A stretch of DNA of 12,106 nt from CAZPKH01 sp964407165 (lineage in GTDB: Bacteria; Bacteroidota; Bacteroidia; Bacteroidales; Muribaculaceae), in the NCBI GenBank assembly GCA_964407165.1, contig CAYOUJ010000064.1, positions 1 to 12,106 on the forward strand, given 5' to 3'. A model generated the notes under the pieces. It saw only the letters and a list, made by a program, of their open reading frames with translations, did not search any database and had not been told where the DNA came from. The position numbers were made by a program, and so were the translations under genes. The first letter of the stretch is position 1. Each line of letters starts with the position of its first letter. Below are positions 1 to 7,018 of the stretch, piece by piece.

Positions 1-12
1 AAAAATTTTTTT

Positions 13-119
13 CACGTGGTCAAAACAGCTAAATAATTTACTAAAATGACCAATTTTGCCGTCAGCTCCCAAATGTCAGGTTTCAAGTTTTAAGTGGACG
101 GCGCCAGAGCACGTGGTCA
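13..119. repeat. Direct repeat CACGTGGTCA (two copies) upstream of tamL
   Basis: The 10-mer CACGTGGTCA occurs at 13-22 and again at 110-119. An inverted partial copy, TGACCA, lies at 47-52. The core CACGTG is itself palindromic. The second copy lies about 25 bp upstream of the -33 box of the tamL promoter, where an activator or repressor could bind. Function is unknown; the repeat is seen directly and its regulatory role is inference. No gene is recognisable in 1-188. Confidence 0.45.
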
Positions 120-144
120 GGCGTGACACTTGGCTCTTAAAACT

Positions 145-175
145 TTTGCAGAGTGACGAAGAAATGTTAACTTTG
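145..175 (+). promoter_or_regulatory. Bacteroidota-type promoter of tamL
   Basis: A -33 element TTTG (145-148) is followed after 19 bp by TAACTTTG (168-175), an exact match to the Bacteroidota -7 consensus TAnnTTTG with the usual spacing. Transcription would start a few bases after the box, around 179-182. That leaves only about 7-10 nt before the tamL ATG at 189, so the leader is very short and cannot hold a Shine-Dalgarno sequence. The motif match is seen directly; the start site is inferred. Confidence 0.7.
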
Positions 176-188
176 CACTGGAATTACG

Positions 189-2507
189 ATGACTCCTTTG
201 AACCGGTCTCATCACATATTGATGCTCGTGGCCGTGGCGGCCATGGGCTTGTTGGCGGCATGCAGCTCGGTGAAGCATGTGCCCGACGGGTCGTATCTGG
301 TTGACAAGGTAACCATTGACGTGCAGGGTGGAGATGTCCGCAGCAGTGAGCTGGTCAACTACCTGCGCCAGACGCCCAACCATAAGGTGCTGGGCTTATG
401 GAAGTTTCAGCTCGGGGCCTATAACCTCTCGGGACGCGACTCCACCAAGTGGTACAACCGCTGGCTGCAACGCGTAGGCCAGGCGCCGGTGATATATGAC
501 CAGGAGCTTACCGACCTGTCGCAGAGGCAGCTGCAGCTGGCGATGATAAACCGCGGGTACATGGACGCGGTGGTGACTGTCGACACGCTCACGCGCCCGA
601 AGAAGAAGCGCATCGAGGTGACTTATCACGTCGACGCGGGGGAGGCTCACCGCATTCGCACCGTTACGTACAACATCCCCGACAGTGCCATTGCCTCCAT
701 AGTGCTCGCCGACACGCTTCAATACGCGCCCAAAAGTGGCGAGCCGCTCGACCGGACCCGCCTCGACGAGATACGCGAGCGCATTACCACGCGCCTGCAT
801 AACAGCGGATACTATGCTTTCAGCAAGGAGTATATAACCTTCTATGCCGACACGGCGGCCAATTCGACAGACATCGACATCACGATGAACGTGGGCGCCT
901 CTGCGGCTGCGATGCCGTACTATATAAATAATGTGTACTTCGTGACGGACTACGAGCCGGGGCAGACTGTGGAGCAGATACACCGCGAGGCGGTCGACTC
1001 TGTGCAATATCGCGGGGTTTGGGTGCTTTACGGCACCGATCGCTATATCAAGCCGGGTGTGCTGGAGGAGAAGTGCTTCCTGACACCCGGGACATTGTAT
1101 TCTGAAGACAACATCAACCGCACCTACCAGGCGCTCACTCGCCTGAGCATACTCCGCACTATCAACATCAGCGTAGTGCCTTCGGGGAGCGAGGGCGGCG
1201 TCGCGCTCCTCGACGTGTATGTGCTGCTCCAGCGCAACAAGAAGCAGTCGATTACCCTCGAGCTCGAAGGCACCAACTCGGAGGGCGATCTTGGCGTGGG
1301 CGGCAGCGTGACATACCAGCATCGCAACATGGGCCACCGCTCCGAGCTGTTTACCGCCAAGGTGCGAGCCAACTATGAGAGCATTTCGGGCAATCTCGAC
1401 GGATTCGTCAACAACCGTTACACAGAGTATGCCGGAGAGCTGGGTGTGACATATCCCAAGTTCCTTTTCCCGTTCCTCAGCCACAGCTACCGCCGCCGTG
1501 TGAGGGCGTCGACGGAGTTTGCAGTGTCGTTCAACTATCAGGAGCGCCCGGAGTACACGCGCATCATCGCCGGCGCGGCGTGGAAGTATAAGTGGAACAA
1601 CCGGTTGAACACTACGCGACGCACATTCGACCTGTTAGACATCAACTATGTGTACCTGCCCAACAGCACCATCGACTTCATCAACCAGATAGCGCCGGAC
1701 AACCCGTTGCTGCGCTACAGCTACGAGGACCACTTGATCATGCGCCTGGGATATACATACGTGCACACCAACAAGCGCACGGCCACGGCCATAGGTGTTC
1801 GCCGCTACCAGCTGCAGCCGACGGTCTACACGATACGACTGTCGGCGGAGACAGCCGGCAACCTGCTCTACGGCATCTCCAATATGATAGGGCAGCACAA
1901 GGACGACGGCGTCTACAAGGTGCTCGGCGTGCCTTATTCTCAGTATGTCAAGGGGGAGGTCGACTTTACCTACACCCGCAATTTCAGCACGCGCCACTCG
2001 GTGGCGTTCCATATCGGCGGCGGCATTGCCTATCCCTACGGCAACTCTGAGGCAGTGCCCTTCGAGAAACGTTTCTATGCCGGGGGCGCTAACGGCGTGC
2101 GCGGGTGGTCGGTGCGCACTCTCGGCCCGGGCTCGTATGACTCGCGTAACTCTGTTACCAGCTTTATCAACCAGTGTGGCGACATCAGCCTGCTTATGAG
2201 CGCCGAATATCGCGCCAAACTCTTCTGGGTGCTCGAAGCCGGCCTCTTCATCGATGCCGGAAACATCTGGACGATACACAGCTACGAGAACCAGCCGGGT
2301 GGCCTGTTCAAGTTCAACTCGTTTTACAAGGAGATAGCATGGGCATACGGCATCGGCCTGCGCCTCGACTTCACATATTTCCTCTTCCGCATCGACTTGG
2401 GCATGAAGGCCTATAACCCTGCCCGTAACCAGCAGCGGTGGCCTCTGACGCACCCCGACTGGCACCGCGACTCCACGATACACTTCTCCGTGGGCTATCC
2501 ATTCTAA
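189..2507 (+). CDS. tamL: TamL-type BamA/TamA family outer-membrane lipoprotein
   Basis: The product (772 aa) is an Omp85-family outer-membrane assembly protein. The N-terminus is a lipoprotein signal peptide with lipobox LAAC, so Cys25 would be acylated; this lipidated form of TamA is typical of Bacteroidota. Roughly residues 30-360 form the periplasmic POTRA-like part. From about 370 onward there are alternating aromatic-rich strands of a 16-strand-type barrel. The Omp85 signature VRGW is at 637-640, within a GGANGVRGW context, and the chain ends in Phe (VGYPF), as expected for a barrel-insertion signal. The residues after Cys25 (SSVKH) do not resemble the K-(D/E)2 surface-export signal, which suggests a periplasm-facing anchor. 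By family it should work with TamB in inserting outer-membrane proteins, but no tamB is visible. The ATG is chosen because it gives an intact signal peptide and follows the promoter. Family assignment is strong; TamL rather than another Omp85 paralogue is likely. Confidence 0.88.
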   Translation: MTPLNRSHHILMLVAVAAMGLLAACSSVKHVPDGSYLVDKVTIDVQGGDVRSSELVNYLRQTPNHKVLGLWKFQLGAYNLSGRDSTKWYNRWLQRVGQAPVIYDQELTDLSQRQLQLAMINRGYMDAVVTVDTLTRPKKKRIEVTYHVDAGEAHRIRTVTYNIPDSAIASIVLADTLQYAPKSGEPLDRTRLDEIRERITTRLHNSGYYAFSKEYITFYADTAANSTDIDITMNVGASAAAMPYYINNVYFVTDYEPGQTVEQIHREAVDSVQYRGVWVLYGTDRYIKPGVLEEKCFLTPGTLYSEDNINRTYQALTRLSILRTINISVVPSGSEGGVALLDVYVLLQRNKKQSITLELEGTNSEGDLGVGGSVTYQHRNMGHRSELFTAKVRANYESISGNLDGFVNNRYTEYAGELGVTYPKFLFPFLSHSYRRRVRASTEFAVSFNYQERPEYTRIIAGAAWKYKWNNRLNTTRRTFDLLDINYVYLPNSTIDFINQIAPDNPLLRYSYEDHLIMRLGYTYVHTNKRTATAIGVRRYQLQPTVYTIRLSAETAGNLLYGISNMIGQHKDDGVYKVLGVPYSQYVKGEVDFTYTRNFSTRHSVAFHIGGGIAYPYGNSEAVPFEKRFYAGGANGVRGWSVRTLGPGSYDSRNSVTSFINQCGDISLLMSAEYRAKLFWVLEAGLFIDAGNIWTIHSYENQPGGLFKFNSFYKEIAWAYGIGLRLDFTYFLFRIDLGMKAYNPARNQQRWPLTHPDWHRDSTIHFSVGYPF

Positions 2508-2524
2508 TTGCAAAACCATTGAAG

Positions 2525-3175
2525 ATGAAACAGTTAGTCATATTTGACCTTGATGGTACCCTTGTCAACACTATTGAAGATCTCGGCCTGGCGTGCAACT
2601 ATGCGCTGGTGGCGTGCGGATACCAGCCTCACGAATTGTTGGCCTATCCCATGATGGTGGGCAACGGTGTGCGGCGACTCATTCAGCGCGCACTCCCAAC
2701 TGACCTGCGCGATGACGACGCGGTGATAGAGCGGATGTTCGGTGTCTTCCGGGAGTATTATGACAAGCATTGCACTGAACATTCTCGCCCTTACCCGGGA
2801 ATACCCGATTTGCTTGACGAGCTTAAAATAAAGGGATTGCATCTCGCCGTCGCTTCCAACAAATACCAGGCCGCCACCTCGCGCATCATCAACTCCTGTT
2901 TCCCGGACATTCCCTGGGCGGCTGTCGAGGGGCAGAAGGAAGGGGTGCCGGTAAAGCCGGATCCGTCAGTGGTTTTCGAGATACTCGGTGCGTGCCCGAC
3001 ACCCAAGGCCGACGTGCTGTATGTTGGCGACTCGGGGGTGGACATGGAGACGGCGCGCCGCGCATGTGTAGAGTCGGTAGGTGTCACCTGGGGCTTCCGG
3101 CCTTACAAGGAGTTGCGTGACTACCATGCCGGACACATTGTCAACACACCGGAGGAAATACTCAACCTGCTGTAA
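2525..3175 (+). CDS. HAD-superfamily phosphatase, Gph/MupP-like
   Basis: The product (216 aa) has all four HAD motifs: DLDGT with nucleophile Asp8 and Asp10, SNK at 111-113, Lys144 in PVKPDP, and GDSxxxD with Asp169 and Asp173. A helical cap occupies about residues 16-80. Length and order match the phosphoglycolate phosphatase (Gph) subfamily, which dephosphorylates small phospho-sugars; MupP, the MurNAc-6-phosphate phosphatase of wall recycling, belongs to the same group. The substrate cannot be read from sequence. I chose ATG 2525 (MKQLVIFDLDG) over an in-frame start at 2438, which would add 29 residues inside tamL in another frame and has no family counterpart. It follows tamL by 17 nt and precedes the glycosyltransferase fusion by 3 nt, so all three are probably co-transcribed. 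Family is certain; a Gph name would be provisional. Confidence 0.9.
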   Translation: MKQLVIFDLDGTLVNTIEDLGLACNYALVACGYQPHELLAYPMMVGNGVRRLIQRALPTDLRDDDAVIERMFGVFREYYDKHCTEHSRPYPGIPDLLDELKIKGLHLAVASNKYQAATSRIINSCFPDIPWAAVEGQKEGVPVKPDPSVVFEILGACPTPKADVLYVGDSGVDMETARRACVESVGVTWGFRPYKELRDYHAGHIVNTPEEILNLL

Positions 3176-3178
3176 ACT

Positions 3179-5914
3179 ATGGAGAAACAGTTTGAATATG
3201 TGGCGCCCGAAAACGCTGCCACGCAGCTCGAGCTTGAGGCGGCGTTCACTAATTGGCTGCGTACGGAGGGTGCGCTGCTGACCGAGGAGCCACTGCGTGT
3301 TGACGTGGCCAGGGGAGAGTTTCCCGTCCTGGCCTCGGTGATCATTCCGGTCAGAAACCGTGTCAATACTATCGCAGACGCCATCAAAAGCGCTCTGTCA
3401 CAGCAGCTTGACGGAGAGTTTAACGTCATTGTGGCCGACAACCACAGCACCGACGGCACGACGGAGGTGATTGCCCGATTGGCGGGGGCTGATCCACGCG
3501 TCGTTCACCTTGTGCCTGAGAGCACGTCTTTGGGCATCGGAGGTTGCTGGAACCGGGCGGTCAACGACTTGCGCTGTGGACGATTCGCAGTGCAGCTCGA
3601 CAGCGACGACATCTATTCCGCCCCTGACACATTGCAGCGCATCGTCGACAAGTTTCGGCAGGAGCGGTGCGCAATGGTGGTCGGAGCGTATATGCTGACT
3701 GATTTCAGCCTCCATCCGATACCTCCGGGCGTTATTGATCATAGGGAATACACGTATCATAACGGACGCAACAATTTGCTTAGGGTCAACGGTATAGGTG
3801 CCCCGCGGGCATTCTTCACGCCCATAATCCGCCGACTGGGGTTTCCCAACGTGTCGTATGGCGAGGATTACGCTGTGGCTCTGCGTATTAGCCGTACATA
3901 TCATATCGGCCGAATCCATAACGTGCTGTATTACTGCCGTCGCTGGGAGGGGAACTCTGACCACGCGCTCACACCCGAGAAGGAGCGCGCCCACAATGAA
4001 TACAAAGACTCCCTGCGTGCCAAGGAGCTACGCGATCGTAAACAGTCTGAAATCTTTACACTCATCGATCGCCAGCTCGAGCAGTGGCCCGAGGTTGCCA
4101 AGCGCTACGAAGCTCTGTCGCAGGTCGAAACTCGTCGCGTAGGCGCTTATACTCTGCAACATAACCCGGCTCGCGTGGTTTCGACGGCAGCCAAGGTCGA
4201 CGCCGCCTCCATCGCCGCCCGCCCCTGCTTCCTTTGTGCCGCCAACCGGCCCAAGGAGCAGCTATCGACAAGCGTGCTCGGCGGTCGGTATGAGGTGCTC
4301 GTAAACCCGTATCCCATTTTCCGTGAGCACTTTGTTATAGCCTCAACGGAGCACACGCCACAGACGCTTGATTTCGGGCGTCTCGACGACATGAAACGTT
4401 TTAGCCGCATGTTCGGGCCTGAATATGTGGTGTTTTACAATGACGCAGGGGCCGGGGCCTCTGCCCCTGACCATTTTCATTTTCAGGCCGTCCGTCGCGA
4501 CGGGCTGCCCAAGTTGCCGGCGGCCGTCGATTCCCCTCTTGCAGGGCCTATGCCGAAGAACGTGTATGTCTGTGACGGCGAGGTGTCATACATCCTCCGC
4601 CCCAAGGCCCGACCTGCATGTTACGGCCCTGAGGGATATGTGATTAGCCCGGGAGCCATTGACATGGCGGGTGTGATAATCTGCCCGCGACGCGATGATT
4701 ACGAGCGTCTGAGCGAATCGGATATAAATCAGATAGTCACTGAGGTAAGCATACCTAAAAGTCATGGCACGTTTATCGACGTCGGCATCGTGACGGCTCC
4801 CTCCATAAAATATGAGAAGGCGGGCATCACTCATACCATAACTCAGCAAAACATTCCAAATGTGCCGATTGAGGGACCGTTCACACTCCCGGAGGTGCTC
4901 ATCGGCATCGGTTTCCACTGGGAGCAGCGCCAGCGGCAGACTTTCTCCGGCACGCTGCGCTTCATACCCGACGGCGAGGGAAATGTAGTGGCTGTCAACC
5001 ATGTAGACTTGGAGAAATACCTTGCAAGCGTTATATCGTCGGAGATGAGCGGCGACGCCCCGATGGAGTATCTCAAGGCTCATGCCATAACCTCGCGCAG
5101 CTGGCTGTTGGCCCAGATCGAGGGCAAGCGGCGCAAGAAGATGCCGGCACCCGCTATTGACCTCAATGCCAATGAGATAATAACGTGGCAAGACCGCGAA
5201 GACCATACCCTTTTTGACGTCTGTGCCGACGACCACTGTCAACGTTATCAGGGTATTACCGAGGCTGTCAAGGAGCGTGTGCGCCAGGCTGTGGAGGCTA
5301 CGCGAGGCATTGTCATCGCCGACGAGACGGGCAATGTGGCCGACGCGCGTTTCTCGAAGTGCTGCGGCGGCCGCTCGGAAGTCTATGAGAGCTGCTGGGA
5401 CGACACGCATTATCCCTACCTCGAAAGCGTAGAGTGTGGCTATTGCAACACCTCTGACACTAAGATTCTTAAACAGGTGCTCAAGGGTTATGACCAGGCC
5501 ACGGCAAACTTCTATGAATGGACTGTGAGGTATACTCAAGATGAACTCTCAGAGTTGGTCAGCCGCCGCTCCGGCATCGATTTCGGGCGGGTGACTGCGT
5601 TAGAGCCTATCGAGCGCGGGCCGTCGGGACGGATTACCCGCCTGCGCATAGTAGGGGAGAGGCGCACGGTGACCGTCGGAAAGGAGCTGATGATACGGCG
5701 CTGGTTGTCAGAGAGTCACCTTTATAGCTCGGCGTTTGACGTGGAGCGCGACGCAGTCACTGGCGACTTTGTGCTGCACGGCCACGGATGGGGACACGGG
5801 GTAGGGCTGTGCCAGATCGGGGCGGCTGTGATGGCCTCGGAGGGAGCCGGATATGCCGAGATACTGGCCCATTATTTCCCCAACACTCGATTGGCCGCGT
5901 ATTCAGCCAATTAA
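3179..5914 (+). CDS. Three-domain fusion: GT2 glycosyltransferase, GalT/Ap4A-phosphorylase-like (DUF4922-like), SpoIID
   Basis: A 911-aa protein with three recognisable parts. Residues ~50-260: family 2 glycosyltransferase, with SVIIPVRNR at the start of the fold, DSDD (141-144) as nucleotide-sugar/metal site, GED (228-230) as likely catalytic base, and an RRW motif at 254-256. Residues ~320-560: GalT/Ap4A-phosphorylase-like domain (resembling DUF4922), with CFLC (C350, C353) as probable zinc ligands and HFHFQ (H432, H434, Q436), the HxHxQ active-site signature of nucleotidyl-His enzymes. Residues ~565-905: SpoIID domain, with SSEM (catalytic-type E622), C682/H686/C687 before QRY, and the closing HGWGHGVGLCQ (869-879, ligand-type His). 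SpoIID enzymes are lytic transglycosylases that cut denuded peptidoglycan. No signal peptide or membrane helix is seen, and the SpoIID part has eight cysteines, which fits a cytoplasmic protein. Starts 3 nt after the HAD gene. The actual substrates are unknown. Confidence 0.88.
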   Translation: MEKQFEYVAPENAATQLELEAAFTNWLRTEGALLTEEPLRVDVARGEFPVLASVIIPVRNRVNTIADAIKSALSQQLDGEFNVIVADNHSTDGTTEVIARLAGADPRVVHLVPESTSLGIGGCWNRAVNDLRCGRFAVQLDSDDIYSAPDTLQRIVDKFRQERCAMVVGAYMLTDFSLHPIPPGVIDHREYTYHNGRNNLLRVNGIGAPRAFFTPIIRRLGFPNVSYGEDYAVALRISRTYHIGRIHNVLYYCRRWEGNSDHALTPEKERAHNEYKDSLRAKELRDRKQSEIFTLIDRQLEQWPEVAKRYEALSQVETRRVGAYTLQHNPARVVSTAAKVDAASIAARPCFLCAANRPKEQLSTSVLGGRYEVLVNPYPIFREHFVIASTEHTPQTLDFGRLDDMKRFSRMFGPEYVVFYNDAGAGASAPDHFHFQAVRRDGLPKLPAAVDSPLAGPMPKNVYVCDGEVSYILRPKARPACYGPEGYVISPGAIDMAGVIICPRRDDYERLSESDINQIVTEVSIPKSHGTFIDVGIVTAPSIKYEKAGITHTITQQNIPNVPIEGPFTLPEVLIGIGFHWEQRQRQTFSGTLRFIPDGEGNVVAVNHVDLEKYLASVISSEMSGDAPMEYLKAHAITSRSWLLAQIEGKRRKKMPAPAIDLNANEIITWQDREDHTLFDVCADDHCQRYQGITEAVKERVRQAVEATRGIVIADETGNVADARFSKCCGGRSEVYESCWDDTHYPYLESVECGYCNTSDTKILKQVLKGYDQATANFYEWTVRYTQDELSELVSRRSGIDFGRVTALEPIERGPSGRITRLRIVGERRTVTVGKELMIRRWLSESHLYSSAFDVERDAVTGDFVLHGHGWGHGVGLCQIGAAVMASEGAGYAEILAHYFPNTRLAAYSAN

Positions 5915-5934
5915 CGGTAAGGTGCAATTTTTTA

Positions 5935-5965
5935 TTGGGAAATAAAGATTTTTTTGCTAAATTTG
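5935..5965 (+). promoter_or_regulatory. Bacteroidota-type promoter overlapping the HU/SPOR gene start
   Basis: TAAATTTG at 5958-5965 matches TAnnTTTG exactly. A weaker -33 element, TTG at 5935-5937, lies 20 bp upstream. The predicted transcription start falls at about 5969-5972, on the GTG start codon at 5970, implying a leaderless or nearly leaderless mRNA. The same 11-mer TAAATTTGCAG recurs at 11618-11628 upstream of the winged helix gene. Confidence 0.6.
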
Positions 5966-5969
5966 CAGT

Positions 5970-6950
5970 GTGATTTCCATCGACCGCCACATAGCCTATC
6001 TGTTGCTCGGACATGATTGTGTCATCGTGCCCGGACTTGGCGCATTTGTCGCTCAATATCAGAGCGCGGTGGTCAGCGGCCGTGAGTTTGCGCCTCCGAC
6101 GCGCGAGGTGTCGTTCAACCCCTACCTCACCCACAACGACGGCCTGCTTGCCAGCTCGATAGCGCGCTATGCAAAGATGAGCTATGAAGCTGCCTGCAAG
6201 TCACTTACAGATGCCGTGGCGGGTTTACGACAGCAGCTGACGGCCGACGGTCATATTGCCATAAACCGAGTGGGCACGCTCACGGTCATCTCAGAGGAGG
6301 GTGATTTGGAGTTCACGCCCGACCCAAGGCCAATCACTTCCCTTCCCTTCCTGGGGCTGCCCTCGGCAGATGCCACTACCATCGCCGAGCGTCAGGCCGA
6401 CGAGGCTGTGGAGGAGCGTCCAAGCCCCAAGGTGGTTACGTTTACAGTGCCGCTTACCTTCTTGCGCGTGGCAGCCTCCGTGGCCATCCTCGCTGTGGTC
6501 GGATTGGTGTGCTCTACTCCCAAATTAGCTGATACTGAGGCTGTAAACAAGGCCTCTTTGAGCGCTCCAACCATCACTCTCGAGCAGGACTTATCGGCGG
6601 GATATGCCGATGTGGAGCTACCGCAGCTTCTTATCGCCCCCCCCAAGCCGCTTGACGGCGAGGCCGAGGCTGTCGTAAAGAAGAAGTCAAAGAAGCGTTC
6701 AAAGTCCGCTGAATCGGTAACAGTCAACATGTCAGGTAACTATGGCGTAGTTGTGGCCTCTCTTAAGTCGCGCAAGGGCGCCGAGAAGTTTGTCAGGCAA
6801 CATAGCTCCGACGGCCTGCAGATTATCAGACAGGAGGGACGCTACCGCGTGATCATTACCACCGCCGCGACCGAAGACAGCGCCAAGGCGATTGCCGCCT
6901 CGCGCGACATCCAGCGCAGGTATCCCGGAGCCTGGGTAACCGTAAAATAA
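5970..6950 (+). CDS. HU-like domain, transmembrane, SPOR domain protein
   Basis: The product (326 aa) has an N-terminal HU/CCDC81-like domain (about 1-115; RHIAYLL, VPGLGAF, SFNPYLTHNDG), a linker, one transmembrane helix at about 165-182 (LRVAASVAILAVVGLVC), a Lys-rich stretch at 237-246, and a C-terminal SPOR domain (about 256-326, beginning YGVVVASLKSRKGAEKF). The expected topology is N-in/C-out. The HU-like part would be cytoplasmic; SPOR domains in the periplasm bind glycan strands stripped of stem peptides, usually at the division site. This architecture is common in Bacteroidota and not well characterised. The start must be GTG 5970: a TAA lies in frame at 5958-5960 and the HU fold begins at once. 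It probably has its own promoter and ends at the terminator at 6965. The nearby SpoIID domain shares the denuded-glycan theme, which may be coincidence. Confidence 0.85.
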   Translation: MISIDRHIAYLLLGHDCVIVPGLGAFVAQYQSAVVSGREFAPPTREVSFNPYLTHNDGLLASSIARYAKMSYEAACKSLTDAVAGLRQQLTADGHIAINRVGTLTVISEEGDLEFTPDPRPITSLPFLGLPSADATTIAERQADEAVEERPSPKVVTFTVPLTFLRVAASVAILAVVGLVCSTPKLADTEAVNKASLSAPTITLEQDLSAGYADVELPQLLIAPPKPLDGEAEAVVKKKSKKRSKSAESVTVNMSGNYGVVVASLKSRKGAEKFVRQHSSDGLQIIRQEGRYRVIITTAATEDSAKAIAASRDIQRRYPGAWVTVK

Positions 6951-6964
6951 TGCGTATCTTACTA

Positions 6965-6998
6965 AAACAAAAGACATTAGCTCTTTTGTTTATTTTTT
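6965..6998 (+). terminator. Intrinsic terminator after the HU/SPOR gene
   Basis: A perfect 10-bp inverted repeat, AAACAAAAGA (6965-6974) and TCTTTTGTTT (6982-6991), encloses a 7-nt loop and runs into a T-rich tract ending at 6998. The stem is AT-rich with only two G-C pairs, so termination may be partial. It lies 15 nt after the stop codon and 20 nt before the nitroreductase start. I found no convincing TAnnTTTG box between it and 7019, so some read-through into the next operon is possible. Confidence 0.6.
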
Positions 6999-7018
6999 AC
7001 CATATACGACACTGACCC

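Noticed and set aside
56..304. Small plus-strand open frame across the tamL promoter
   Set aside because: It spans the promoter and overlaps the tamL signal peptide in another frame, with no domain or start signal.
396..1484. Long open frame on the minus strand inside tamL (362 codons)
   Set aside because: It lies fully antisense to a well supported gene, has no recognisable domain, and its low-complexity His/Arg/Val-rich product is typical of frames opened by GC-rich codon use.
1635..2519. Open frame on the minus strand over the tamL barrel and the gap after it
   Set aside because: The Omp85 motif and barrel strands on the plus strand explain the sequence; the antisense product has no domain.
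2438..2524. Upstream in-frame start for the HAD phosphatase
   Set aside because: The extra 29 residues would be translated from within tamL and precede the first beta strand, which normally begins the protein; ATG 2525 fits the family.
4586..5539. Long open frame on the minus strand inside the fusion gene (317 codons)
   Set aside because: It is antisense to the GalT-like and SpoIID domains, whose motifs are intact on the plus strand; no family or start signal supports it.
5924..5937. Possible hairpin (CAAT, T-run, ATTG) after the fusion gene as terminator
   Set aside because: Only a 4-bp AT-rich stem around a T-tract; too weak to call, so no terminator is placed between 5914 and 5970.
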